Notes under the pieces: model-generated
What the model was told of the DNA's origin: nothing
The model's input: the letters and a program-made list of their open reading frames with translations, nothing else
Databases searched by the model: none
Shown here: positions 1 to 8,734 of the stretch, in pieces
Numbering within the stretch: the first letter of the stretch is position 1
Layout of the letters: the number at the start of each line of letters is the position of its first letter
Assembly (NCBI RefSeq): GCF_003855095.1
Contig: NZ_CP033972.1
Location: 3,534,001 to 3,598,000 of the forward strand
From: Gordonia insulae
Lineage (GTDB): Bacteria; Actinomycetota; Actinomycetes; Mycobacteriales; Mycobacteriaceae
Direction: 5' to 3'
Length of the DNA stretch: 64,000 bases
Made by a program: the position numbers and the translations under genes

Positions 1-152
1 AACAGGCCGATGAAGTCCCGGGGGACGTACCGCTGCGCATTGAACTCGTCCCGGCGATCCCGGAGCACGTCGAGCGCGTGATCGAATGCGGCGTCACGTG
101 CGGCGCCGGCTGGTTCCGCCACCACCCGTTCGGTCAGGCTCTCCGTGGTCAT
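1..152 (-). CDS. N-terminal fragment, possible acyl-CoA-dehydrogenase-fold flavin monooxygenase (partial)
   Basis: Only the first 50 codons lie in the window; the gene runs off the left edge. The start ATG is at 150–152 on the reverse strand, and the protein begins MTTESLTERVVAEP. A stretch at residues 32–50 (RRDEFNAQRYVPRDFIGLF) resembles the first helix of acyl-CoA-dehydrogenase-fold flavin hydroxylases (HpaB/HsaA or indole-acetate monooxygenase type), which oxygenate aromatic or amine-derived substrates with reduced flavin. It is divergent from the sensor kinase at 312 and so shares a promoter region of about 160 bp with it. That places it with the amine/alcohol catabolic locus. The family call rests on a short stretch and is tentative. 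Confidence 0.4.
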   Translation of the reverse strand, partial: MTTESLTERVVAEPAGAARDAAFDHALDVLRDRRDEFNAQRYVPRDFIGL

Positions 153-311
153 CGCTGTCTCCGTTCAGATTCGACAATCGCTCTGGGCGCTACACTATGG
201 ACGCGTGCGCATCGCCGGTATCGGGATTTCCTGCGCTGTCGCTAAGCATTTCCCTTACTTGCGCCGCACCACGAGACGATCGATGCTGTCCGGTGAAGGC
301 GAGGTGATGAT

Positions 312-1814
312 GTGTTCCCTGCGCGTCGCGACTTCGAGCAGATGATCCTGAACACCGGCACCGGGATACTCATCCACGAGGCCGGCTCGAAGAACATCCT
401 CTGGGCCAACCCGGCCGCGTGCCGCATGTTCGGCTTCACTCTCGAGGAGCTCAAGCCACTCAAGGCCCATCACATGAGCGCCCAGGAACGCCAGTATCGC
501 CGCGAGGTCGGCGTCGCCTGGCTGCAGTCGGCCGTCGTCTACGGCTCCAGCCGGAAGCAATGGAAATACCGCGCGAAAGACGGCACCGACTTCCTGACCG
601 ACGCCCGCGCGACACTGGTGCGCTGCGAGGACGGTCCGGTCATCATGGTCGAGTTCCGCAACATCTCCGAGGAAGTCGAGTTGCAGGAAGAGCTCAGCTG
701 GGTGTCGGACTCGCTCCAGCGGATCATGACCCACACCTCCGCCGGGCTGGTGGTCCTCGACGACGACAACTGCATCGACGACATCTCCCCGCTGGCCGCG
801 CAGTTGTTCGGCAGTACGCCGGCGGCACTGTCCGGGGTCCACCTCGAGGACCTGGGCCGGTGCGATCCCCGGCTCAACAGCGACCAGGTCGTCGCACGCC
901 TCGACGGCCGGGCGGGTTCGGTGAGCATCCAGCAGGAGATCATCAAGGACGACGGCACCACGGTCTGGCTCGCAGGCGAACTCGAGATCGTGGCCCACGA
1001 CGGCATCCGGTCACGGGTGCTGACGATCCGCGACGTCACCGACCGGGTGGAGTGGGAGCGCCGCAACGCCTACCAGGAAGCCAACCTGCAGTACCTGAGC
1101 CGGTATCACGCGATGGGTGACATGGCGATGATCCTGGCCCATGAGCTGGGCCAGCCGCTCGCCGCGTCAACGAACTACCTCAGCGGACTCAAGGCCCGGC
1201 TGTCCGCGGAGACGGTCGACGCGCGCAGCCTCGAGTACGGGATGGACCAGATCGAGAAGCAACTGCGCCGCGCGGCGGACATCGTGACGTCGGTGAAGCG
1301 CTATGTCCGTCGGATCGAGAGCACCACCACGCTGATGGATCTCAACGAGACCGTCGAGGAGAGTCTGTATTTCGTGCGACTCCGCGCGGCGGAGCGGGGC
1401 ATCCGGGTGTTCGCCGAGATTCCTGATCGCACGCTGTCCATCCAGGGCGAGAACGTCCTCATCGGGCAGGTCATCATCAATCTCTGCGTCAATGCGCTCG
1501 ACGAGATCGCCCAGCCGACAACCGAGGTCAAGGAACTGGCCGTGGAGACCGGCGAGGACGACGGCAGCGCATGCGTCTGGATCCGGGACCAGGGACGCGG
1601 CATGACCGGTGTTCCCGCCGACCGGCTCGCCACCGGCGCCTTCTCCGCGAAGCAGGACGGCTCGGGTATCGGCCTGATCATCTCCGAGCACATCGTCGAA
1701 CGCCACGGCGGCACGATCGAGTACCTGCCGAACGAGCCGTCGGGGACGATCGCGAAGGTGTCGCTGCCCCTTGCCGACGCTCCGGCACCGAGCCGACCTG
1801 CGAAGACCGGGTAA
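312..1814 (+). CDS. PAS-domain sensor histidine kinase, FixL-like
   Basis: Cytoplasmic sensor kinase of 500 residues that should phosphorylate a NarL/FixJ-type response regulator. No transmembrane segment is visible. Two PAS domains occupy about residues 8–120 and 135–250. The phosphoacceptor box ILAHELGQPLAAS places the histidine at residue 277. The ATPase domain shows the N box NLCVNALDEIA, G1 DQGRGMTG and G2 GSGIGLIISEHIVERHGG. The H box is of the FixL/TodS style. The start is GTG at 312 behind GGCGAGG; no in-frame ATG lies upstream. It precedes a GMC dehydrogenase and aldehyde dehydrogenase on the same strand, so it probably senses their substrate or a redox cue. No partner response regulator is obvious nearby; it may lie left of the window. 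The last codons overlap a 14-bp motif that recurs at 5740. Confidence 0.85.
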   Translation: MFPARRDFEQMILNTGTGILIHEAGSKNILWANPAACRMFGFTLEELKPLKAHHMSAQERQYRREVGVAWLQSAVVYGSSRKQWKYRAKDGTDFLTDARATLVRCEDGPVIMVEFRNISEEVELQEELSWVSDSLQRIMTHTSAGLVVLDDDNCIDDISPLAAQLFGSTPAALSGVHLEDLGRCDPRLNSDQVVARLDGRAGSVSIQQEIIKDDGTTVWLAGELEIVAHDGIRSRVLTIRDVTDRVEWERRNAYQEANLQYLSRYHAMGDMAMILAHELGQPLAASTNYLSGLKARLSAETVDARSLEYGMDQIEKQLRRAADIVTSVKRYVRRIESTTTLMDLNETVEESLYFVRLRAAERGIRVFAEIPDRTLSIQGENVLIGQVIINLCVNALDEIAQPTTEVKELAVETGEDDGSACVWIRDQGRGMTGVPADRLATGAFSAKQDGSGIGLIISEHIVERHGGTIEYLPNEPSGTIAKVSLPLADAPAPSRPAKTG

Positions 1815-1821
1815 AGGTTTC
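1808..1821 (+). promoter_or_regulatory. Shared 14-bp motif, copy 1 (putative activator site)
   Basis: The sequence CGGGTAAAGGTTTC lies across the stop codon of the kinase and about 230 bp ahead of the GMC oxidoreductase. An identical 14-mer occurs at 5740–5753, in front of the permease/amine oxidase genes of the same locus and in the same orientation. Two identical AT-containing 14-mers ahead of two functionally linked transcription units suggest a common regulator, plausibly the unseen response regulator of the kinase at 312. That assignment is inference. Confidence 0.45.
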
Positions 1822-2046
1822 TGTACCCCGACGTTGGCAAGACCCAGTGGTGCGGCGTCGGCGCGCTGGATACTTTGGTCTGCAGCGGCTGCGACAACAG
1901 CCGTCGATCGAGACCGACAGCGCCGTCACGTCTCCCACGTCATCCGAAGTCATCAGTGCGGAAACGTGTTTCGTGACAGGCCCGGCGCCGGCGCGCCCGC
2001 GGGTCTCGTCGACGGGTACGCGTCGTCCGCAACCAAGGAGGATCAC
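1815..2046 (+). promoter_or_regulatory. Leader/promoter region of GMC oxidoreductase–ALDH operon
   Basis: A 232-bp region without a convincing gene. It holds the inverted repeat GAAAC-GT-GTTTC at 1961–1972, a candidate operator, and a strong ribosome-binding site (AAGGAG, 2035–2040) that fixes the ATG at 2047. With the motif at 1808–1821 it forms the likely control region of the two-gene alcohol/aldehyde oxidation operon. Confidence 0.4.
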
Positions 2047-3546
2047 ATGCCCAGTCCCGACGTACTCGTGCTCGGCGCCGGTACCGCCGGTTCGGTCATC
2101 ACCCGACGGCTGCTCGACGCAGGTCTCACGGTGAGCCTGGTCGAGGCGGGCGGCGCGGACACCAATCCCGCGATCCACGACATGTCACGCGTCGGTGAGC
2201 TCTGGCTTGGCCCCGAGGACTGGGGCTACTTCTCCGCACCGCAGCCCAACGCGATGAATCGTCGACTGCACATCCCGCGGGGCAAGGTCGTGGGCGGCTC
2301 CAACCAGCTCAACGGCACCATCTGGGTGCACGGGTCGCCCTGGGACTACGACCAGTGGTCCGCCGCCGGCAATACCGGGTGGGACTGGGAATCGGTGTCG
2401 CCGTTGTTCAAACGTATCGAGAGCGCACAGAGCCCGGATGGCATGATCGACACCGTCGAACCCGATCTGTCACCGATCCAACAGGGCATCCTCGACTCCG
2501 CCGTCGCACACGGCCTCCCGCTGAACCCCGACTACAACTCCGGTGCCCAAGAGGGCGTTTCCCGGATGAAGCTCAATCTCCGCGACGGTCAACGCCTTTC
2601 CACCTGGGCCGCCTACATGCGCCCGGTTCTCGACCACCCGCGCCTCACCCTGGAATCGAACGCACTCGTGCATTCCCTCATCGTGTCCGACGGCGCTGTG
2701 CGCGGAGTCCGGATCATCGACGCCGACGGCGGACGGCGAGAGTTGCACGCCGGTCTCGTCGTGCTCAGCAGCGGCGCGATCGGATCACCGACCATCCTGC
2801 TGCGCAGCGGGATCGGCCCCGCCGATGAGCTCCGGCGGCAGGGCATCGACGTTGTCGCCGACGTCCCCGGTGTCGGAAAGAATCTGCAGGACCACTTCCT
2901 GGTCCCGGTGATCTTCGGAACCGACAAGCCGATCGACCCGCCCCGGCCGTTCCAGCCGGTGACCCAGACCCACTGGTTCTGGAAGAGCGACCCGAACCTT
3001 CCGGTGCCGGATACGCAGCCGATCAACTTCAGCGTGCCGTTCTACTACGACGATGGGATGACCGGCCCGGCTTCGGGATTCACGCTGCACGCCGGACTCA
3101 TCCGTCCGCACAGCACCGGCAGCGTCACTCTGCGCGACACCGATCCCGGGTCGGAGCCGGTCATCGACTTCAACCTGTTCGACGACGAGCGCGATCTGTT
3201 GGCGCTCGTCCGGTCGGTACGGCAGTGCCGCGAGGTCGGGCGCACAGGCCCGCTCGCCGACGAGTGGGGCGCCCGCGAGGCCCTGCCCGGCCCCGACGTC
3301 GACGACAGCGACGAGGCACTCGCCGCGTGGGTGCGCCGAGCCGTGAACACCTACCACCACCAGGCCGGTACCTGCCGGATGGGCGCGGATCCCGACGCGG
3401 TGGTGTCGCCGGCGCTACGCGCGGTCGCCGTGGACAACCTGGTGATCGCCGATGCATCGGTGATGCCCTCTGTCACAACAGGTAACACCAACGCGCCGAC
3501 GGCGATGATCGCCGAACGCGCCGCCGAACTGATCACCGCGGGTTGA
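2047..3546 (+). CDS. GMC family FAD-dependent alcohol oxidoreductase (choline-dehydrogenase-like)
   Basis: FAD enzyme of 499 residues that should oxidise a primary alcohol, or amino alcohol such as choline, to the aldehyde. The Rossmann motif GAGTAGS is at residues 8–14. The GMC signature GKVVGGSNQLNGTIWVHG follows the FAD domain. The active-site region carries NTYHHQAGTCRMG and the C-terminal GNTNAPTAMIAERAAE helix. Length and motif order are normal for the family. The frame stays open upstream to 1771, but the RBS AAGGAG and family alignment favour ATG 2047. It is followed after 35 bp by an aldehyde dehydrogenase, so the pair would carry out alcohol → aldehyde → acid. The substrate cannot be fixed from sequence. 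Confidence 0.88.
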   Translation: MPSPDVLVLGAGTAGSVITRRLLDAGLTVSLVEAGGADTNPAIHDMSRVGELWLGPEDWGYFSAPQPNAMNRRLHIPRGKVVGGSNQLNGTIWVHGSPWDYDQWSAAGNTGWDWESVSPLFKRIESAQSPDGMIDTVEPDLSPIQQGILDSAVAHGLPLNPDYNSGAQEGVSRMKLNLRDGQRLSTWAAYMRPVLDHPRLTLESNALVHSLIVSDGAVRGVRIIDADGGRRELHAGLVVLSSGAIGSPTILLRSGIGPADELRRQGIDVVADVPGVGKNLQDHFLVPVIFGTDKPIDPPRPFQPVTQTHWFWKSDPNLPVPDTQPINFSVPFYYDDGMTGPASGFTLHAGLIRPHSTGSVTLRDTDPGSEPVIDFNLFDDERDLLALVRSVRQCREVGRTGPLADEWGAREALPGPDVDDSDEALAAWVRRAVNTYHHQAGTCRMGADPDAVVSPALRAVAVDNLVIADASVMPSVTTGNTNAPTAMIAERAAELITAG

Positions 3547-3581
3547 CCAAGCAACCCACGCAGCACCAAGGAGTAGTACCG

Positions 3582-5036
3582 ATGATCGACATCTCGAACC
3601 TGCATACCGGCCTCTACATCGGCGGCGAATGGCGCGACGGTCGCGACACGTTCACCACCCTCAACCCGGCCACCGGTCAACCCCTGGCCGAACTCGCCGC
3701 GGCCGACGCGGGCGACGTCGACGCCGCGGTGTCGGCGGCCACGGCCGCCTTCCGCGGCGACTGGGGTGCGCTCGCGCCGTCGCGAAAGGGCGCCCTGCTC
3801 AACAAGCTCGCCGATCTCGTCGAGCGTGACGTCGAGCAGCTCGCCGCCCTGGAGTCCCTGGACATGGGTCGTCCGGTCGGCATGAGCGCCGCGATGATGA
3901 TCCCGAATCTCATCGGGACGCTGCGGTACTACGCGGGCTGGGCCGACAAGATCAACGGAGAGCTGATCGCCAACGACGGCTACATGGGCGGGCCCGTGCC
4001 CACCCACGCATACACACGCCGTGAGCCGCTCGGTGTGGTGGCGGCCATCGTGCCGTGGAACGCACCACTGATGATCCTCGGCTGGAAACTCGCCCCCGCG
4101 CTGGCCTGCGGCAACACCGTGATCATCAAGCCCGCCGAGGACGCCTCCCTGTCGATCCTGCGACTCGCCGAACTCGTCACCGAGGCGGGTTTCCCGCCGG
4201 GCACCGTCAACGTCCTCCCGGGCGTGGGCAAGGTCGCCGGCGAGGCGCTGGCACTGCATCCGGGGATCAAGAAGATCTCGTTCACCGGCTCCACCGCCAC
4301 CGGACGCGCGATCCTGCAGAACTCGGCGTCCAACTTCAAGCGCACGGCGCTCGAACTCGGCGGCAAGGCACCGCAGATCATCTTCGACGACGCGAATCTG
4401 GAAGCAGCGATCCAGGGCACCGCGATGGGCCTGTTCTTCAACCAGGGTGAGGTCTGCGCCGCGGGCACCCGCGTGATCGCCCATCGGAAGGTCTACGACG
4501 CCGTCATCGACGGACTGAAGGGCGCCGCACAGGCACAGGTCATCGGCGACCCGTTCGACCCGTCGACCACGATGGGCCCCCTGGTGAACGAGCGCCAGCG
4601 CGATCGCGTGCTCGAGTACATGAAGACGGGCGCGGGCGAAGGTGCCGACGTCGTCACCGGCGGTTCGGCGCCGGAAGGCCCCGGATTCTTCGTGGAGCCG
4701 ACCGTGCTGGCCGGCAACAACGAGATGACCGTTGCGCGTGAGGAGATCTTCGGCCCGGTGGGCGTCGTGATCCCGTTCGACAGCGACGACGAGGCCATCG
4801 CGCTGGCCAATGACAACCAGTACGGACTGTCGGCCACCGTCTGGACCAGTGATGTGACTCGGGCACACACGATTTCGGCGAAGGTCGAGGCCGGCGCGAT
4901 CGGCGTCAACGGATGGTCCCCGCTGGCACCGCAGCTGCCCTGGGGTGGCGTGAAGGCCAGCGGCGTCGGACGAGAGCTGGGCTACGAGGGCATCTTGTCC
5001 TACACCGAGCCCAAGACCGTCACCATCGTCTTGTGA
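3582..5036 (+). CDS. NAD(P)-dependent aldehyde dehydrogenase
   Basis: ALDH-superfamily protein of 484 residues that oxidises an aldehyde to the carboxylate in the cytoplasm. Visible signatures are IVPWNAPLMILGWKLAPALACGN (cofactor domain), the general base in LELGGKAPQIIF, and the catalytic cysteine in NQGEVCAAGTRV. The C-terminal WGGVKASGVGRELG motif is typical of betaine-aldehyde and phenylacetaldehyde dehydrogenase relatives. The start ATG at 3582 follows AAGGAG. It is the second gene of the GMC operon and would take the aldehyde made by the GMC enzyme or by the amine oxidase at 7376. A strong hairpin terminator follows at 5078. Confidence 0.9.
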   Translation: MIDISNLHTGLYIGGEWRDGRDTFTTLNPATGQPLAELAAADAGDVDAAVSAATAAFRGDWGALAPSRKGALLNKLADLVERDVEQLAALESLDMGRPVGMSAAMMIPNLIGTLRYYAGWADKINGELIANDGYMGGPVPTHAYTRREPLGVVAAIVPWNAPLMILGWKLAPALACGNTVIIKPAEDASLSILRLAELVTEAGFPPGTVNVLPGVGKVAGEALALHPGIKKISFTGSTATGRAILQNSASNFKRTALELGGKAPQIIFDDANLEAAIQGTAMGLFFNQGEVCAAGTRVIAHRKVYDAVIDGLKGAAQAQVIGDPFDPSTTMGPLVNERQRDRVLEYMKTGAGEGADVVTGGSAPEGPGFFVEPTVLAGNNEMTVAREEIFGPVGVVIPFDSDDEAIALANDNQYGLSATVWTSDVTRAHTISAKVEAGAIGVNGWSPLAPQLPWGGVKASGVGRELGYEGILSYTEPKTVTIVL

Positions 5037-5077
5037 TCAGTCGGGTCCACTGATCCGGCGAGGTCAACGATCGACTG

Positions 5078-5114
5078 CGGGGTGGGCGATGTGCGGTAGC
5101 CGTCGCCCACCCCG
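5078..5114. terminator. Intrinsic terminator between convergent ALDH and TetR genes
   Basis: A perfect 12-bp inverted repeat (CGGGGTGGGCGA / TCGCCCACCCCG) with a 13-nt loop is followed by TTTGT on the plus strand. It lies between the 3' ends of the ALDH gene (stop at 5036) and the convergent TetR gene (stop at 5127) and can serve both. Confidence 0.75.
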
Positions 5115-5126
5115 TTTGTCGTGTGC

Positions 5127-5714
5127 TCACTCGGCCGGGGTCGCGAGGACGGTGTCCAGCAGCGCCAGCTGAGTGGCCCGCGACGTGCTCGACCGGTCGA
5201 GGACGGCGCTCACCTGCAGCCCGATGATCGCCGTCATCAACACCTCGACGCCCGCGTCGACCTCGCACGACGGGAGTTCACCGTCGTCGATGGCTTCCCG
5301 CCAGTAGGTCGCCATCCGCCGCTTCCAATCGGCGACGGCGAGGTTGTTCACCGCAGCCATCCCGGCGTCGGTCATCGCCCGCTGCCACAGTGACACCGCG
5401 ATCCGCGCCTCCAGCCTGGCCTCGTCGGTGAGCGGCATCAACTCGATACACAGCCTGCGCAGGGCCTGACCACCGGTCCCGTCCCCGACGGATGTGTCGA
5501 TCCGCTGGTTCGTGGCGTCGATGACGTACTCGAACGCCGTCCGCAGGATCTCGTCCTTGCCCGAGAAATAATGACTGAGCGCGCCGTTGGTGTAGCCGGC
5601 CTCGGTCGCGAGGTCGCGCATGTTGATGCCGTCGATGCCGCGATCGGCGATCAGCCGCCATGCCGCGGCCACGATCGTGCGGCGTCGTTCGTCGTGGTCG
5701 ACCAACCGCGGCAT
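5127..5714 (-). CDS. TetR/AcrR family transcriptional regulator
   Basis: One-component repressor of 195 residues. The N-terminal TetR helix-turn-helix runs over about residues 10–58 (RTIVAAAWRLIADRGIDGIN then TNGALSHYFSGKDEIL); the rest is an all-helical ligand domain ending in a short hydrophobic helix. The HTH resembles BetI-type TetR proteins, which fits a choline/amine locus, but that is only suggestive. The frame is open further upstream; I chose ATG 5714 (MPRLVDHDERRR) because the family starts shortly before the HTH and GAGAGGG lies upstream. It is divergent from the permease/amine oxidase genes and probably controls them through the inverted repeat at 5798–5825. Confidence 0.85.
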   Translation of the reverse strand: MPRLVDHDERRRTIVAAAWRLIADRGIDGINMRDLATEAGYTNGALSHYFSGKDEILRTAFEYVIDATNQRIDTSVGDGTGGQALRRLCIELMPLTDEARLEARIAVSLWQRAMTDAGMAAVNNLAVADWKRRMATYWREAIDDGELPSCEVDAGVEVLMTAIIGLQVSAVLDRSSTSRATQLALLDTVLATPAE

Positions 5715-5739
5715 CAGCGATCCGCCCTCTCGACGTCGA

Positions 5740-5753
5740 CGGGTAAAGGTTTC
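5740..5753 (+). promoter_or_regulatory. Shared 14-bp motif, copy 2
   Basis: CGGGTAAAGGTTTC, identical to 1808–1821 and in the same orientation, in the divergent TetR–permease intergenic region about 135 bp before the permease start. It is immediately followed by CCCGATGTCGGG, a short inverted repeat. It is a candidate activator site for the permease/amine oxidase unit. Confidence 0.45.
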
Positions 5754-5797
5754 CCCGATGTCGGGGCCGACTCGACCGCTGTAACCTCCATCACAAC

Positions 5798-5825
5798 GTT
5801 TGATTCTACGCATGTTGAACCAAAC
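5798..5825. promoter_or_regulatory. Candidate TetR operator
   Basis: Inverted repeat GTTTGATTC – 10 nt – GAACCAAAC, with arms complementary at 8 of 9 positions, in the middle of the TetR/permease divergent promoter region. Size and position fit an autoregulatory TetR site that also represses the permease gene. Binding by the regulator at 5127 is inferred from location alone. Confidence 0.5.
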
Positions 5826-5888
5826 CGCCTCAGGTACCCCACCCACGTCGCGCGATCAGCCCGGGCGACGTTCAGACAGAGGACGATC

Positions 5889-7343
5889 ATGTTGGAAAAC
5901 CCCATGGTCACGCCGCCGGTCACCGGCGACCGTGACTCGCGCTCGCTGAAGGGATCGATCGGCGTCGCCGGCATCGTCTTCCTGGTCATCGCCGCCGCCG
6001 CACCACTGACCGCGGTGGCCGGCTCGTTGCCGGTGATGATCGCGATCGGCAACGGCGCCGGTGCACCCATGGCGTACATCGTGGCCGCGCTGGTCCTGCT
6101 GGTGTTCAGCGTCGGTTACGCGGCGATGAGCTCGTCGGTCACCGACACGGGCGCGTTCTACGCCTATGTCACCAAGGGTCTCGGGCGCCCCACCGGTCTG
6201 GGTGCGGCAGGTCTCGCGCTCCTCGCGTACACCACCATCCAGGCGGCGATCTACGGTCTCGCCGCCTCGACTCTGAAGGATGTGGTGATCCGCTTCGGCG
6301 GTCCCGATCTGCCGTGGTGGCTCTGGGCCTTCGTGCTGATGGCGATCGTCGCCGTACTCGGTTACCGCAGTATCGATCTCGGGGCAAAGGTGCTCGGCGT
6401 ACTCCTCATCGCCGAGATCGCGCTGATCGTCGCGTTGTCGGTCGGTGTGCTCGCGAAGGGAGGCGCCCACGGCATCGATTTCGTCTCGTTCACCCCCTCC
6501 GCATTCTTCTCGGGTTCGCCCGGCATCGCGTTGATGTTCGCGATCGGTTCATTCGTCGGGTTCGAGGCCACCGCCATCTACGGCGAGGAGGCGAAGAACC
6601 CCAAGCGGACCGTGCCGATCGCGACCTACGTCGCGGTGATCACGATCGGCGTGCTGTACGCCGTCGCCAGTTGGGCCGTCGTCATCGCGTTCGGCAGCGA
6701 CAATGTGCAGGCCGCCGCGCAGGAGAACACCGCCGACCTCACGTTCATCGCCGCGTCGCAGTTCCTCGGCGGCGTCACCGCCGACATCATGATGGTGATG
6801 CTCGTGACGAGCCTCTTCGCCGCTCTGCTCGCGTTCCACAACGCCATCGCGCGCTACACATTCGCCCTGTCCCGCAACGGTTTCGCGCCGCGTCGACTGA
6901 TGAACGTGCACACGCGGCACGGTTCCCCGCACGAGGGTTCGGCCCTGCAGACGGCCACCGCCTTCGTCCTCGTCGGTGCGTTTGCCATCGCCGGTGCCGA
7001 TCCGGTACTGCAACTGTTCACCTGGATGGCCGGGGTGGCGATCGTCGCGATCCTCGTCCTCATGGTGCTCACCAGCGTCGCGATCATCGCCTACTTCCGG
7101 CGGTCGAAGGTCGACAACCGGCTGTGGCACACCAGGATCGCACCGGTACTCGGCACACTCGGGCTGGTCGGGATCACCGCGCTCGTCGTCGCGAACTTCA
7201 CCACGCTCATCGGCGGCTCCCAGGTTCTGTCCGTCATCTTCCTCATTGCCATCGCCGCCACCTTCATCGGCGGTTGGGTCGCGGGCCGGGTGTTGCTCTC
7301 CCGCCGCGAGAATGCCGACCCCTCGGCTCGGCCGATCCCCTGA
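5889..7343 (+). CDS. APC family amino acid/amine permease
   Basis: Integral membrane transporter of 484 residues with about 12 hydrophobic helices and the amino acid–polyamine–organocation (APC) architecture. Helix 1 carries IGVAGIVFLVIAAAAPLT, and the loop after helix 6 shows FEATAIYGEEAKNPKRTVP, the conserved APC signature. It most likely imports the amine or amino acid degraded by the downstream flavin amine oxidase, which starts 32 bp after its stop. ATG 5889 is preceded by AGAGGA; an alternative start is ATG 5904. The substrate is not determinable from sequence. It is divergent from the TetR gene. Confidence 0.87.
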   Translation: MLENPMVTPPVTGDRDSRSLKGSIGVAGIVFLVIAAAAPLTAVAGSLPVMIAIGNGAGAPMAYIVAALVLLVFSVGYAAMSSSVTDTGAFYAYVTKGLGRPTGLGAAGLALLAYTTIQAAIYGLAASTLKDVVIRFGGPDLPWWLWAFVLMAIVAVLGYRSIDLGAKVLGVLLIAEIALIVALSVGVLAKGGAHGIDFVSFTPSAFFSGSPGIALMFAIGSFVGFEATAIYGEEAKNPKRTVPIATYVAVITIGVLYAVASWAVVIAFGSDNVQAAAQENTADLTFIAASQFLGGVTADIMMVMLVTSLFAALLAFHNAIARYTFALSRNGFAPRRLMNVHTRHGSPHEGSALQTATAFVLVGAFAIAGADPVLQLFTWMAGVAIVAILVLMVLTSVAIIAYFRRSKVDNRLWHTRIAPVLGTLGLVGITALVVANFTTLIGGSQVLSVIFLIAIAATFIGGWVAGRVLLSRRENADPSARPIP

Positions 7344-7375
7344 ACCCCGAAACCCAACTGACAGGAGACACTTCG

Positions 7376-8734
7376 ATGTCTGACACGCAGAACACCCGGA
7401 AGGTCGTCGTCGTCGGTGCCGGCTTCGCGGGGCTCATCGCCGCCCGCGAACTCGAGGCCGCCGGAATCGACGTCCGTATCCACGAGGCCCGCGACCGTAT
7501 CGGCGGTCGCGCCTGGACCGATGAACGCCTCGGTGGTCACGCGCTCGAGATGGGCGCGACGTGGGTCCACTGGATGCAGCCGTTCGTCTGGACCGAGATC
7601 ACCCGATACGGCCAGGAGATCTACCCCAGCCCCGACATCGAGGACGCGTACTGGGTCAGCCAGGGCGTGGTGCACCAGGGTACCGAGCACGATCTCGACG
7701 AAGCGCTGAGCCGGTTGCAGGAGAAGATCTTCGAGGGTTCCCGCGAGTTCTTCCCCTACCCACACGATCCGTTCGCGATCCTCCGCGACGAGTCCACCGA
7801 TCCCGACCTGATCGAGCGATTCAGGCAGGCCGACAAGGGCAGCGTGCTCGACTGTCTGCGCAACGGCGACTTCAGCCAGGAGGAGATCGATCTCGCGGAT
7901 TCGTACTGGTCGGCCGGCTACCAGGGGTCGACCGCCACCGCGTCACCGCTGATGGCCAAGCACTGGGCATCGCTGAGCGATCATCGGAGCTCGTTGATGG
8001 ACGAGCAGACCCTCCGCTTCAAATTGACCAACGGTATGCGCGGCCTCTACTCGTCGATCGCCGCGGACCTGCGTGCCGACATCTCATTGAACTCGCCGGT
8101 CGCGGCCATCGAACACTCGACGGACGGTGTGCGCATCACCCTCGTGGACGGGTCGGTGGAGACCGCCGACGCCGTGATCGTCACGGCACCGATCGGCGCC
8201 CTCGGCAACATCCGGTTCAGCCCCGAACTCCCCGCCACCCAGCAGAGCGTGATCGAGGAGGGCACCAACTCGGTCGGGTTCAAGATCTGGATCAAGGTCG
8301 CCGGTCGCCACTCGATCATCGCCGGCGCGCCCGGAGACCACCCCATCTCGCTGCTGCGCAGCGAGTACTTCCTCGATGACGAGGACGCCACGATCCTCGT
8401 CGGCTTCGGCTCCGATCACACGACGATCACCCTGGACGACGTCGAGTCGGCGCAGCGGGCCGTCCGTGTGTGGCGTGACGATCTGACCGTTCTCGACTGC
8501 GGCGGGCACGACTGGGTGGCCGACACATGGTCGGGCCAGACCTGGGCAACCCTGAAATCGGGTCAGTTCTTCAACGGCTGGAGTCGGTTCCACACCACCG
8601 ACACCCGACTGCGCTTCGCCGGCGCCGACTTCGCCAAGGGGTGGAACGGCGTCGTCGTGGACGGCGCGATCGAATCCGGCATCGTGAACGCCCGCGCGCT
8701 GATCAAGGAGCTGGTGGTCGACCGGCGGCGGTGA
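7376..8734 (+). CDS. Flavin monoamine oxidase family protein (FAD)
   Basis: Amine oxidase of 452 residues that should oxidatively deaminate an amine to an aldehyde, ammonia and H2O2. The N-terminal FAD motif is VVVVGAGFAGLIAARELEAAG, followed by EARDRIGGRAWT and the flavin-contact segment LEMGATWVHW. The C-terminal FAD segment reads FAGADFAKGWNGVVVDGAIESG. The SGGCY cysteine that anchors FAD covalently in mammalian MAO is absent, so the FAD is expected to be non-covalent. GGAG lies 7 nt before ATG 7376. Together with the permease and the ALDH it forms an uptake–deamination–oxidation route. Confidence 0.87.
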   Translation: MSDTQNTRKVVVVGAGFAGLIAARELEAAGIDVRIHEARDRIGGRAWTDERLGGHALEMGATWVHWMQPFVWTEITRYGQEIYPSPDIEDAYWVSQGVVHQGTEHDLDEALSRLQEKIFEGSREFFPYPHDPFAILRDESTDPDLIERFRQADKGSVLDCLRNGDFSQEEIDLADSYWSAGYQGSTATASPLMAKHWASLSDHRSSLMDEQTLRFKLTNGMRGLYSSIAADLRADISLNSPVAAIEHSTDGVRITLVDGSVETADAVIVTAPIGALGNIRFSPELPATQQSVIEEGTNSVGFKIWIKVAGRHSIIAGAPGDHPISLLRSEYFLDDEDATILVGFGSDHTTITLDDVESAQRAVRVWRDDLTVLDCGGHDWVADTWSGQTWATLKSGQFFNGWSRFHTTDTRLRFAGADFAKGWNGVVVDGAIESGIVNARALIKELVVDRRR

